Shown here: positions 50,034 through 58,242 of the stretch, piece after piece
How positions within the stretch are numbered: position 1 is the stretch's first letter
Layout: each line of letters begins with the position of its first letter
Assembly: GCF_001513955.1 (NCBI RefSeq)
Contig: NZ_KQ948145.1
Coordinates: 586,212-650,211 of the forward strand
Source of the DNA: Streptomyces pseudovenezuelae
Lineage (GTDB): Bacteria > Actinomycetota > Actinomycetes > Streptomycetales > Streptomycetaceae
DNA length: 64,000 bases
Reading direction: 5' to 3'
Notes under the pieces: model-generated
Databases searched by the model: none
What the model saw: the letters and a program-made list of their open reading frames with translations, nothing else
Told to the model about the DNA's origin: nothing
Translations under genes and position numbers: made by a program

Positions 50034-51596
50034 ATGCGAGAACAGCAACCCCCCTTCACCGACCGGGGGTTCTACCTGGGCCCGGTGTTCCGCCGGGCGG
50101 CCGACCGGCACGGCGCGGTCTTCGTCACCCTGGACCGGCCGCTGGACACCCACCCCGCCCTCGGTGTCGATCTGACCTACCCGGCGCTGGCGGAGGTCGT
50201 CGAGGAGCTGTCCGGACGCCTGTGGGAGGCGGGAGTGCGGCCCTCGGAGCGGGTGGTTGTGCACAAGACGGACAACGTCGACATCGTGCTGCTGACCTGC
50301 GCGGTCTCCCGTATCGGCGCGGTGCCCGTGCTGCTCTCCCCCGGGCTGGCCGGGGAGGTGGCCGGGGAGTTGATCGAGCGGCTCGGGCAGCCGTGGCTGG
50401 TCACCGACCGGGCCAAGCTGGAGGGACCGCTGCAGGGGGTGGGCCTGCGGGTGCGGCAGGTGCTGTCCGTGGACGTGGCGCCGGGGGCCGAGCCCCTGGA
50501 GCGGTACGCCGGCAGCGAGACTCCGCCTCCCGTCCGCCTCCACCCCCGCGAGCCGGCGCTGATCACCCACAGTTCGGGGACCACGGGCCTGCCCAAGCTC
50601 GCCGTGCACTGCGCGAACACCATGTGGAACCGGCTCGTACCGCAGAAGGCGATGGGCTGGCCGACACGTGGGGAGACCGCGGCGCTGCACATGTCGTTCG
50701 TGCACTCGCGCTTCTACCATCTGCTCGGCGTCCTGCTGCACTTCGGCAGCCCGCTGGTGCTGATCACCGACCCCGACCCGGCCGCCGTGGGGCGGCTCCT
50801 GACCCGGCACCGGCCCGGCATCGTGGAGACCCACCCCAACACCTTCGTGCTGTGGGAGGAGCTGGCCGACGCGCCCGGGGCGCCGCTGTCACGGGTGCGG
50901 TCGTACGGCTCGACGTTCGACGCGATCCATCCGCGTACGGTACGGCGGCTGCTGAACGCCTCGAAGCGCCGTGCACCCTGGCTGATCCAGCTGTACGGGC
51001 AGAGCGAGACCGGGCCGGTGGCCTTCCAGTGGTTCACCCGGCGCAGTGCGGCGCGCGCGGACGGGCGGCGGGTCGGGTTCGGCATCCCCGGCTTCACACG
51101 CGTGCGGGTGACGGGCCCCGGCGGTGAGCGGGTCGCCGCCGGAACCAGCGGCCGGATCGAGGCCCGGACCCGGGGGCGGATCCTCACCTATCTCGGTTCG
51201 CAGGACCGCTACGACCGTCAACTCCACGACGGCTGGTGGGAGATGGGCGACATGGGCTACCGCGGTCGGCTGGGCACCCTGCATCTGATCGACCGGGAGA
51301 TCGACCGGATCGACTCCGTGCCCAGCAGTCTGGAGGTCGAGGACGCCCTGATGGAGCGTCTGGAGGAGCTGCGGGAGGTCGTCATCGTGCCGGGCGCGGA
51401 CCGGGAGCCGGTGCCGGTGGTGTGCGTGCGCGGCGAGCGGCCGCTGGACCTCGGGCGCTGGCGGGAGGCGACGGCGGATCTGCCGGCGATGGCCGAGCCG
51501 CGCCAGTGGCGGTTCGAGGAGCTGCCGATGACGGCGACCTGGAAGGTGAAGCGGGTCGAGATCACCCGGATGCTCGCGGAGGGTGCACGCGCGTGA
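50034..51596 (+). CDS. second AMP-forming acyl/aryl ligase, 520 aa
   Basis: This is an ANL ligase distinct from the preceding one: HSSGTTGLPKLAVH for nucleotide binding, YGQSETGP, and the C-terminal lysine K504 in TATWKVKRVEI. Unusual family features are the N-terminal DRGFYLGPVFRRAADRHGAV and ETHPNTFVLWEELADAPG, which suggest a non-benzoate substrate, perhaps a fatty or amino-bearing acid. The ATG at 50034 follows GAGAGGAA, 97 bases after the first ligase. Its stop overlaps the monooxygenase start (GTGA). Two ligases in one operon suggest amide or ester joining of two activated parts. Confidence 0.85.
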   Translation: MREQQPPFTDRGFYLGPVFRRAADRHGAVFVTLDRPLDTHPALGVDLTYPALAEVVEELSGRLWEAGVRPSERVVVHKTDNVDIVLLTCAVSRIGAVPVLLSPGLAGEVAGELIERLGQPWLVTDRAKLEGPLQGVGLRVRQVLSVDVAPGAEPLERYAGSETPPPVRLHPREPALITHSSGTTGLPKLAVHCANTMWNRLVPQKAMGWPTRGETAALHMSFVHSRFYHLLGVLLHFGSPLVLITDPDPAAVGRLLTRHRPGIVETHPNTFVLWEELADAPGAPLSRVRSYGSTFDAIHPRTVRRLLNASKRRAPWLIQLYGQSETGPVAFQWFTRRSAARADGRRVGFGIPGFTRVRVTGPGGERVAAGTSGRIEARTRGRILTYLGSQDRYDRQLHDGWWEMGDMGYRGRLGTLHLIDREIDRIDSVPSSLEVEDALMERLEELREVVIVPGADREPVPVVCVRGERPLDLGRWREATADLPAMAEPRQWRFEELPMTATWKVKRVEITRMLAEGARA

Positions 51597-52762
51597 CGCC
51601 GGTCGTGGTGGTCGGCGCCGGCCCCGTGGGTCTGTCGGCGGCGCTCGCGCTGCGGGCGCGCGGGCGGGAGGTCGTGCTGCTGGAGGCGGACCCGGAGGAC
51701 CGGGCGCGGCCCGGCAGCCGGGCCCTGTTCGTGCACCGCGAGACCCTCGCCCTGCTCGACGCCATGCGGCCGGGGCTGGCCGGCGAGATCACCGCGTACG
51801 GACAGACCTGGCGGACCCGGCGGACCCTGTACCGGGGGCGCGAGGTGTACTCCCGCACCCATCCGCCGCAGGCGGGCCCGCCGCCTTTCACCAGCCTGCG
51901 TCAGGCGGACACCGAGCGCTTCCTGCGGGCCGCCTGCGAGCGGGCGGGCGTGGAGTTCGTGTGGGACGCGCGCGTGCGGGACGTCCGCACGACGGCGAGC
52001 GGGGTCCGTCTGAGCTGCGGGGACGGCCGGGAGTGGAGCTGCGCGTACGCGGTGGCCGCCGACGGCGCCCGGTCCGCCGTGCGGGACGCCTTGGGCATCG
52101 CCATGGAGGGCGAGCGGGGCGAGGGCTTCCATGTGGTCGTCGACGTGGCCCACCGGCCCGGTCCCGAACCGCCGCCCGAGCGGATCTTCCACTACGAGCA
52201 TCCGGGCGCCGGCGGCCGCAGTGTGATGCGGGTGCCGTTCACCGGGGGCTTCCAGGTCGACCTGCAGTGCCGGGACGAGGACCCCGAGGAGGAGTTCGGG
52301 ACCGAGCGGGCCGTACGGCGCTGGCTGCCGGGGGTCGTGGGCGAGGGGTACGGCGAGCGGGTCCTGTGGGTGTCGACGTACCGCTTCCTGCGCAAGGTGG
52401 CCGTCTCGTTCACCGATCCGCACCGGCGGGTGCTGCTCGTCGGGGAGGCGGCGCATCTCTTCCCGCCGTTCGGGGCGCGGGGCATGAACAGCGGCATCGC
52501 GGACGCGGCGGCCGCCGCGGAGGCCGTCGCCGGCGGGACGGTCGGGGACTTCGCCGAGGTACGGCGGTCCGCGGCACTGTTCAACAGTGCCGCCGCCGGT
52601 GCCGCGCTGGACCATCTGCGGCCCCGGCGCCGGATCGTGCGGGCCCGTCAGCGGGCGGCGGCCGCGCTCGCGCCGGTGCTGCCGTGGTGCGGCTCGTGGC
52701 TGGAGCACGCGCCGTACGGGCCGCGGCACGGGGCGCCGGTGAACGCCGGGCTCAAGTACTGA
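51593..52762 (+). CDS. class A FAD-dependent monooxygenase, 389 aa
   Basis: The N-terminal GxGxxG FAD motif is at residues 8-13 (VVGAGPVGLSAALAL). The DG motif reads DGARSAVR (157-164). The second FAD/NAD motif reads GEAAHLFPPFGARGMNSG (284-301), where the usual GD is replaced by GE. The family hydroxylates aromatic acids and phenols with NAD(P)H and O2. In this operon the likely substrate is p-aminobenzoate or its activated ester, giving a hydroxylated or oxidatively decarboxylated aminophenol. The GTG at 51593 overlaps the ligase stop by four bases. Confidence 0.85.
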   Translation: MTPVVVVGAGPVGLSAALALRARGREVVLLEADPEDRARPGSRALFVHRETLALLDAMRPGLAGEITAYGQTWRTRRTLYRGREVYSRTHPPQAGPPPFTSLRQADTERFLRAACERAGVEFVWDARVRDVRTTASGVRLSCGDGREWSCAYAVAADGARSAVRDALGIAMEGERGEGFHVVVDVAHRPGPEPPPERIFHYEHPGAGGRSVMRVPFTGGFQVDLQCRDEDPEEEFGTERAVRRWLPGVVGEGYGERVLWVSTYRFLRKVAVSFTDPHRRVLLVGEAAHLFPPFGARGMNSGIADAAAAAEAVAGGTVGDFAEVRRSAALFNSAAAGAALDHLRPRRRIVRARQRAAAALAPVLPWCGSWLEHAPYGPRHGAPVNAGLKY

Positions 52763-52775
52763 GGAGGGAGTGGCT

Positions 52776-53579
52776 GTGACGCAACCGGTCGTGGTGGAGG
52801 GCCTGTCGGTGTGGTCACCGGCCCGGGGGCTGACTCCGGCCGCTGATGCGGTGGGCGCGTCAACGCCCTTGCTCGTCGTGGACTCCTGGCTGGTGCGGGA
52901 GGGACGGGTGCGCGGGCTGGAACGGCACCGGGAGCGGTTCCTACGGGCCTGCGGTGAGGTGGACGGACCGCCGTTGCGCAGGCTGCTGGAGTTCTGGCGG
53001 GACATGACGGACGCGCTGCCCCGCACGGGCGAGTGGTTCCCTCGCGTCGAACTCGCGCCCGGTGCCCGGGAGTTGCGGCTGCTGCTGCGGCAGGCTCCCC
53101 CGCTCGGGGCCGGTGTGCGGGTCTGGGCGGCGGGCCAGTGCGACCCCCGGACCGTGCCCCGCCGCAAGGGACCGGACCTCGCCGCTCTCGCCGGGGTGCG
53201 TGAGCGGGCGGGCGGCGAGGGCGCGGAGGAGGCGGTGCTGGTCGCGCCGTCCGGCACCGTCCTGGAGGCGGCCACGGCCAGCGTGCTGTGGTGGGAGGAC
53301 GACACCCTGTGCCTGCCGCCGCCCCGGCTGCCGGTGCTGCCCGGGGTGACCGTCGCCCTCGTCCTGGAGCGGGCCGTGCGGGAGGGCGTCCGCGTCGCCC
53401 ACCGCGAGCGGACGGTGGCCGAGCTGGACGGCCGCGAGGTGTGGCTGGTGAACGCGCTGCACGGGATCCGGCCGGTGACGGGATGGACCGGAGGGCCGTT
53501 GCGGGCCGCGCCGGCGACATACGCGCCGCACTGGCGGGCGTGGCTGGACGACATCATGGAGCCGCTGCCGGGCAGCTGA
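52776..53579 (+). CDS. pabC: aminodeoxychorismate lyase (PabC-type, PLP class IV), 267 aa
   Basis: PabC splits 4-amino-4-deoxychorismate to p-aminobenzoate and pyruvate. The class IV PLP fold shows the lysine K131 in RRKGPDLAAL, the phosphate-binding stretch VLVAPSGTVLEAATASVLWW and PRLPVLPGVTVALVLERAV. Actinobacterial PabC-like proteins share the KGPDL motif. The second GTG at 52776 is chosen because GGAGGG lies eight bases upstream; the first GTG at 52770 almost touches it. It completes a pabAB-pabC set in one operon. The stop lies in the 30-bp terminator palindrome. Confidence 0.86.
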   Translation: MTQPVVVEGLSVWSPARGLTPAADAVGASTPLLVVDSWLVREGRVRGLERHRERFLRACGEVDGPPLRRLLEFWRDMTDALPRTGEWFPRVELAPGARELRLLLRQAPPLGAGVRVWAAGQCDPRTVPRRKGPDLAALAGVRERAGGEGAEEAVLVAPSGTVLEAATASVLWWEDDTLCLPPPRLPVLPGVTVALVLERAVREGVRVAHRERTVAELDGREVWLVNALHGIRPVTGWTGGPLRAAPATYAPHWRAWLDDIMEPLPGS

Positions 53580-53645
53580 ATTCGGGCAGCGATAAACGCG
53601 CCGGGCGGTAGGGGACCCGGCGCGTTTATCGCTGCCCGAATTCAG
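53576..53645. terminator. perfect 30-bp inverted repeat, bidirectional terminator
   Basis: Arms at 53576-53605 and 53616-53645 are perfectly complementary over 30 bp around a ten-base loop. Arm ends read CTGAATTCGGGCAGCG and its complement. It sits exactly between convergent genes and contains both stop codons: TGA at 53577-53579 and, on the other strand, at 53642-53644. There is no long T tract, as is common for Streptomyces hairpin terminators. Such length and perfection are exceptional. Confidence 0.85.
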
Positions 53646-54130
53646 TTCTTCGGCGCCGGCTGATAACCCCCGGGCACCATTCGCGTGGCAATGGCGATCC
53701 GGTTGTACGCGTTGATGACGGTCGCCGCCCAGATCAGCGCCGCGACCTGTGCCTCGTCGAAGACCTCTGCGGCCTCGGCGTAGACCGCGTCCGGCACCCG
53801 GCCGTCGTGCACCAGGGTCACGGCCTCGGTCAACGCCAGGGCGACGCGCTCTCGTCCGGTGTAGAAGGGGGTCTCCCGCCAGGCGTTCAGGGCGTGGACG
53901 CGCTGTTCGGTCTCGCCCGCCGCCCGGGCGTCCTTGGTGTGCATGTCGATGCAGAAGGCGCAGCCGTTGATCTGCGAGGCACGGATCCGGATGAGTTCCA
54001 GGATTTCCGGCTCCACTTCGGCTTCCCGCGCCGCGGAAACGGCGGCGGCGTGCAGGGAGCCCATCGCCGCGGACACGTCGGGGGTGATTTTCTTCAGGGC
54101 CACACGGGATATGGGTGCACTGTTGTTCAT
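53642..54130 (-). CDS. AhpD/CMD-family peroxidase-like protein, 162 aa
   Basis: The carboxymuconolactone-decarboxylase fold shows the AhpD redox motif C57-A-F-C60 followed by IDMH64. The C-terminal VINAYNRIAIATRMVPGGYQ is typical of this group. CxxC members act as alkylhydroperoxidases or redox proteins. The ATG at 54130 lies between this gene and the MocR gene on the same strand, 62 bases apart. Two further CxxC paralogues lie at 55631-56568. It converges on the pabC operon and shares the terminator palindrome. Confidence 0.85.
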   Translation of the reverse strand: MNNSAPISRVALKKITPDVSAAMGSLHAAAVSAAREAEVEPEILELIRIRASQINGCAFCIDMHTKDARAAGETEQRVHALNAWRETPFYTGRERVALALTEAVTLVHDGRVPDAVYAEAAEVFDEAQVAALIWAATVINAYNRIAIATRMVPGGYQPAPKN

Positions 54131-54192
54131 GGGGCGACGACTTTATCCGCGTGAACTCATTCAGGAATGGCGAACGGACCGATTCGGCGGCG

Positions 54193-55584
54193 TTATTCGG
54201 GCAGCACCGTGCACAGCGCCTCCAGCGCTCCGGACCAGGCGTGGTCCGGCGGAGTCCCGTAGCCCACGACGAGCGCGTCGCGCCGCTCGACGGCGGCCTC
54301 GGGGTGCTGGTAGCGGTGCAGTCCGTGGACCGCGAGGCCCTGCCAGGCCGCGGCCCGCAGCACCGGCTGCTCGGTGCCCGGCGGGAGGCGCAGCACCACG
54401 TGCAGACCGGCCGCGATCCCGGTGGCGTGCACCCGCGGGGCCCGCCGCGCGAGCTCGGCGACGAGGGCGTCACGGCGGCGCCGGTACCGCAGCCGGGCGG
54501 CGCGCACATGACGGTCGTAGGCGCCGGAGGTCAGGAACTCGGCGAGGGTCAGCTGGTCGAGGGACCCGCAGGCGTCGATGCCGCCCTTGGCCGTCAGCAC
54601 CTCCTCCATGAGACCGGGCGGCAGTACCAGCCAGCCCAGTCGCAGGCCGGGGGCGAGGGACTTGCTGGCGGTGCCCGCGTGGACGACCTGGTCGGGGTCC
54701 AGCCCCTGGAGGGCGCCGACGGGCTGGCGGTCGTAGCGGAACTCGCCGTCGTAGTCGTCCTCGATGACCAGCCCGCCGGTGCGGCGGGCCCACTCGACGA
54801 CGGCCGAACGGCGGTCGCGGTGCAGGGTGCCGCCCATCGGGAACTGGTGGGCGGGGGTGAGCAGCACCGCGCCCTGGTGGGACAACTCCCCCGGGTCCGT
54901 GCCGCGTGCGTCGAAGGGCAGCGGCACGGTCCGCAGGCCGGCGGCCGCCAGCAGGTTCCAGTGCACGTCGAGGCCGTAGGACTCCACGGCGACCGTGCGG
55001 GCGCCCCGGGCCCGCAGCACCGCGCCGAGGAGGCGCAGGCCGTGCGAGAACCCGGCGCAGACCAGGATGCGTTCGGGGTCGGCGCGCACCCCGCGGGCGC
55101 GGGCGAGGTACTCGGCGAGGGCGGTGCGCAGTTCGATGCGGCCGCGCGGATCGCCGTAGTCGAGGGCCTGGTAGGGGGCGGTGGCGAGGGCGCGGCGGGC
55201 GGCCTTGAGCCACTGGGCGCGCGGGAAGGAGGCGAGGTCGGGGGTGCCGGGGACGAGGTTGTGGACGGGGCGCCCGGGTTCCCGGGATCGGGGTGGGGCG
55301 GTCCCGGCGGGCGGGGCGACCGTGCGGTCGCCGACGCGGGTGCCGGAGCCCTGGCGGGCGGTGAGCCAGCCCTCGGCGACCAGGTCGGCGTATGCGTCGG
55401 CGACGGTGTTGCGGGCGATGCCGAGGTCGGCGGCGAGGGCCCGGGAGGACGGCAGCCGGGTGCCGGGGGCGAGGCGGCCGGTGCGGACGGCCTCGCGCAG
55501 GGCGTCGGTGAGGCCCCGCCGGACACCGCCTCCGGTCGGCTCCAGGTGCAGGTCGACGCCGAAAGTGGCCCATGGTTTCACCAT
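54193..55584 (-). CDS. MocR-type GntR regulator fused to an aminotransferase domain, 463 aa
   Basis: An N-terminal GntR winged helix (about residues 20-88, RLPSSRALAADLGIARNTVA) is joined to a fold-type I aminotransferase-like domain (about 105-460). The PLP lysine K308 lies in GTASKSLAPGLRLGW. MocR proteins sense PLP or amino substrates and usually control divergent genes. Here the divergent target is the CMD operon at 55631, 46 bases away. The ATG at 55584 is chosen (MVKPWATFGVDLHLE), as family members start with this motif. Confidence 0.9.
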   Translation of the reverse strand: MVKPWATFGVDLHLEPTGGGVRRGLTDALREAVRTGRLAPGTRLPSSRALAADLGIARNTVADAYADLVAEGWLTARQGSGTRVGDRTVAPPAGTAPPRSREPGRPVHNLVPGTPDLASFPRAQWLKAARRALATAPYQALDYGDPRGRIELRTALAEYLARARGVRADPERILVCAGFSHGLRLLGAVLRARGARTVAVESYGLDVHWNLLAAAGLRTVPLPFDARGTDPGELSHQGAVLLTPAHQFPMGGTLHRDRRSAVVEWARRTGGLVIEDDYDGEFRYDRQPVGALQGLDPDQVVHAGTASKSLAPGLRLGWLVLPPGLMEEVLTAKGGIDACGSLDQLTLAEFLTSGAYDRHVRAARLRYRRRRDALVAELARRAPRVHATGIAAGLHVVLRLPPGTEQPVLRAAAWQGLAVHGLHRYQHPEAAVERRDALVVGYGTPPDHAWSGALEALCTVLPE

Positions 55585-55630
55585 GGAAGTGGACCACACC
55601 CTTGGGCTGCCTGGCTCCTAGGGTCGAGTC

Positions 55631-56128
55631 ATGACCACAGAGGAGACCGTCCCGCACGCCCCCGAACACACCCCCCGTCTGGCCTGGGCCCAGCACGCCC
55701 CCGAGGTCTACAAGGCGATGCTCCGCCTCGACACGGCGGCCCGCCGCGGCCTCGAACCCCGCCTCCTTGAGCTGGTGAAGATCCGCGCCTCGCAGCTCAA
55801 CCACTGCGCGTTCTGCCTCGACATGCACTCCAAGGACGCCCTCGCGGCCGGTGAGAGCGTCGAGCGGATCATCCAGCTCGGCGCCTGGGAGGAGTCGCAG
55901 CACTTCTACACGGAGAAGGAGGTCGCGGCCCTCGCCCTGACCGACGCCGTCACGGTCCTGACCGACGGCTTCGTGCCGGACGAGGTGTACGAGCAGGCCG
56001 CCAAGCACTTCGAGGAGGCCGAGCTGACCCAGCTGATCGCCGCGATCACGGTGATCAACGCGTGGAACCGGTTCGGTGTGACGTGCCGTATGGTCCCGGG
56101 GCACTACGAGGCGGGCAAGCACCAGTGA
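55631..56128 (+). CDS. AhpD/CMD-family protein, 165 aa
   Basis: The CMD domain has C59-A-F-C62 and H66 in NHCAFCLDMHSKDA. VTVLTDGFVPDEVYEQAAKH follows, and the C-terminal VINAWNRFGVTCRMVPGHY matches its neighbour paralogue. It is divergent from the MocR gene, which probably regulates it. The stop codon overlaps the next CMD gene by four bases (GTGA). It probably works as a redox or peroxidase subunit; an exact substrate cannot be given. Confidence 0.85.
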   Translation: MTTEETVPHAPEHTPRLAWAQHAPEVYKAMLRLDTAARRGLEPRLLELVKIRASQLNHCAFCLDMHSKDALAAGESVERIIQLGAWEESQHFYTEKEVAALALTDAVTVLTDGFVPDEVYEQAAKHFEEAELTQLIAAITVINAWNRFGVTCRMVPGHYEAGKHQ

Positions 56129-56568
56129 GCCGTACGGACGTCCTGGACCGCGAGGTCGCAGGAGCCCTGTCCGAACTCAGCGCCGCCGCGAAGCGGGGCC
56201 TCGGCGACCCGGCCCTCGCCGAACTCGTCGTCGTCCGGGCCTCGCAGCTCAACCACTGCGCGTTCTGCCTGGACATGCATCTCGCGATCGCCCGCGAGCA
56301 CGGGGTGAGCGAGCGGCAGCTGGACCTGCTCGCCGCGTGGGAGGAGGCCGAGGGGGTCTACGACGAGCGGGAGCGGACCGCCTTGGCGCTGACGGAGGCG
56401 GTGACCGTCCTGACGGACCGCCAAGTGCCGGAAGGAGTGTACGAGAAGGCCGCGCAGCACTTCGACGACCGTGAACTCGCGCACCTCATCGGTCTGGTCG
56501 TGGCCATCAACAACTGGAACCGGGTGATGGTCAGCCGTCGCGTCGCGCGAGGGGAGTACACGCCGTGA
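56125..56568 (+). CDS. AhpD/CMD-family protein, second paralogue, 147 aa
   Basis: This CMD protein keeps C45-A-F-C48 and H52 in NHCAFCLDMHLAIA, with the same TVLTDRQVPEGVYEKAAQHF and AINNWNRVMVSRR layout as the preceding gene. The two may form a hetero-oligomer or be a duplication. The GTG at 56125 overlaps the previous stop. Its own stop overlaps the start of the isocitrate-lyase-like gene by four bases, so three proteins are co-translated. Confidence 0.85.
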   Translation: MSRTDVLDREVAGALSELSAAAKRGLGDPALAELVVVRASQLNHCAFCLDMHLAIAREHGVSERQLDLLAAWEEAEGVYDERERTALALTEAVTVLTDRQVPEGVYEKAAQHFDDRELAHLIGLVVAINNWNRVMVSRRVARGEYTP

Positions 56569-57293
56569 GGAAGGTCGACACCTTCCGCGCCCTGCACCGC
56601 AATCGCCTTCGGGACGACCCCCTCGTCCTGCCGGGTCCCTGGGACTCGGTCAGCGCCCGGGTGTACGAGGAGGCCGGGTTCCCGGCGCTCGCCACGCCCA
56701 GCGCGGGGATCGCGGCCGCCCTCGGCCACGAGGACGGGTCCACGCCGGCCGACGAGATGTTCGCGGCCGTGGCGCGCATCTGCGGGGCCGTGGAGATCCC
56801 CGTGTCGGCGGATGTCGAGGGCGGTTACGGGCTGGCGCCGAAGGAGCTGGTGGAGCGGCTGCTGGAGGCGGGGGCCGTGGGCTGCAACCTGGAGGACTCC
56901 GAGCACGGATTGCTCAAGGACCCGCACCGGCACGCGGACTGGCTGGCCGAGGTGCGGTACGCGGCCGGGGACCGGCTGTTCGTCAACGCCCGCGTGGACA
57001 CGTTCTCCTACGGCGACGGGAATCCCGAACGGGCCATCGAGCGGGCCGCGTCGTACGTCGCCGCGGGCGCCGACTGCGTCTATCCCATCGGCGCCCCCGT
57101 CGACGTACTGCCGTTGCTGCGGTCCGGGATCCAGGGGCCGCTCAACGTGTTCGGCCGGCTCGACGGCGAGGGCCCCTCGCCCACCGAACTCGGTGAACTG
57201 GGGGCCACTCGCGTCACGTTCGGGCCGGGGCTCCAGCGGGCGGCGGCCCGCACACTGCGCGAGGCCGCCGACCGCCTGCGGAAACAGACGTGA
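56565..57293 (+). CDS. isocitrate lyase/PEP mutase superfamily protein, 242 aa
   Basis: The TIM-barrel PEP-mutase fold shows LPGPWDSVSARVYEEAGFPA, SAGIAAALGHEDG and the metal-binding region PVSADVEGGYG, then GCNLEDSEHG. Members cleave or isomerise 2-hydroxy or phosphono acids, as methylisocitrate lyase and oxaloacetate hydrolase do. The exact reaction is unknown. The GTG at 56565 overlaps the CMD gene stop, tying it to that operon. The gene ends directly against the convergent betaine-binding gene with no bases between stops. Confidence 0.86.
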   Translation: MRKVDTFRALHRNRLRDDPLVLPGPWDSVSARVYEEAGFPALATPSAGIAAALGHEDGSTPADEMFAAVARICGAVEIPVSADVEGGYGLAPKELVERLLEAGAVGCNLEDSEHGLLKDPHRHADWLAEVRYAAGDRLFVNARVDTFSYGDGNPERAIERAASYVAAGADCVYPIGAPVDVLPLLRSGIQGPLNVFGRLDGEGPSPTELGELGATRVTFGPGLQRAAARTLREAADRLRKQT

Positions 57294-58241
57294 TCAGGAC
57301 AGCCACGCCTTCCACGTGGACTCGTGGCCGTCCACCCACTTCTTCGCCGCCTCCTCGGGCGTCAGCTTCTGGTCGGCGATCATCAGGGAGACCTGGTTCT
57401 GGTCCTCGGTCGTCCACTTGAACTTCTTCAGGAAGGCCGCCGCCTTGCCGCCGGACTTCGCGAAGTCCGTGTTGAGGTACTTCTGGAGCGGGGTGTGCGG
57501 ATAGGCGCAGGTGATCTTCGCCGGGTCCGCGTCGCAGCCCTCCTTGTAGGGGGGCAGCTTCACCTCGGTCATCGGGACCTTCTCGAACAGCCACTGGGGG
57601 GCGTACCAGTAGGTCAGGAAGGGCTTCTTCTCCTTGGCGAACTGCTTCATCTGGGTGATCTGCGCGGCCTCGGAGCCGGCGAACACCACCTGGTAGTCCA
57701 GCTTGAGGTTCTTCACCAGCGCCTTGTCGTTGGTGACGTAGGACGGGGAGCCGTCCATCAGCTGGCCCTTGCCGCCGCTCTCGGCCGTCTTGAGCTGGGA
57801 GGCGTACTTGTTGAGGTTCTTCCAGTTCGTGACGTCCGGGTGCTGCTTGGCGAAGTACGTCGGGACGTACCAGCCGATGTGCCCGGTCACGCCGAGTCCG
57901 CCGCCCGCGGTGATCGTCTTCTTGTCCTTGACGTACCGCTGTTCCTGCTCGGGGTGGCCCCAGTCCTCCAGGATGGCGTCGACCCGGCCCTGGCTGAGCG
58001 CGTCCCAGGCGGGCACCTCGTCGACCTGGACGGTGTCGACGCGGTAGCCGAGCTTGTGCTCCAGGAGGTACTGGGCGACGGCCACGTTGGCCTGCGCGCC
58101 GACCCAGGACTGCACGGACAGGGTCACGCTCTTGGCGCCCTGGGCGTTGGCGAAGGGCGAGGCCTGCTTGGTCATGTCGGCGGCTCCGCAGCCGGTGAGC
58201 AGCAGCAGGGCGCCGACGCCCGCGATCGCACGTACTCGCAT
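57294..58241 (-). CDS. glycine betaine/choline ABC transporter binding lipoprotein
   Basis: The signal peptide ends in the lipobox LTGCG, giving a surface lipoprotein. The mature domain is the OpuAC/ProX type: VTLSVQSWVGAQANVAVAQY, LEDWGHPEQEQRY, and later tryptophans in YWYAPQWLF, the kind of aromatic residues that cage quaternary amines. It captures betaine or choline for the permease encoded just upstream. The ATG at 58241 follows that gene's stop by one base, with GGGAGCC as ribosome site. It is the last gene of the bet-transport operon. Confidence 0.92.
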   Translation of the reverse strand: MRVRAIAGVGALLLLTGCGAADMTKQASPFANAQGAKSVTLSVQSWVGAQANVAVAQYLLEHKLGYRVDTVQVDEVPAWDALSQGRVDAILEDWGHPEQEQRYVKDKKTITAGGGLGVTGHIGWYVPTYFAKQHPDVTNWKNLNKYASQLKTAESGGKGQLMDGSPSYVTNDKALVKNLKLDYQVVFAGSEAAQITQMKQFAKEKKPFLTYWYAPQWLFEKVPMTEVKLPPYKEGCDADPAKITCAYPHTPLQKYLNTDFAKSGGKAAAFLKKFKWTTEDQNQVSLMIADQKLTPEEAAKKWVDGHESTWKAWLS

Positions 58242-58242
58242 G

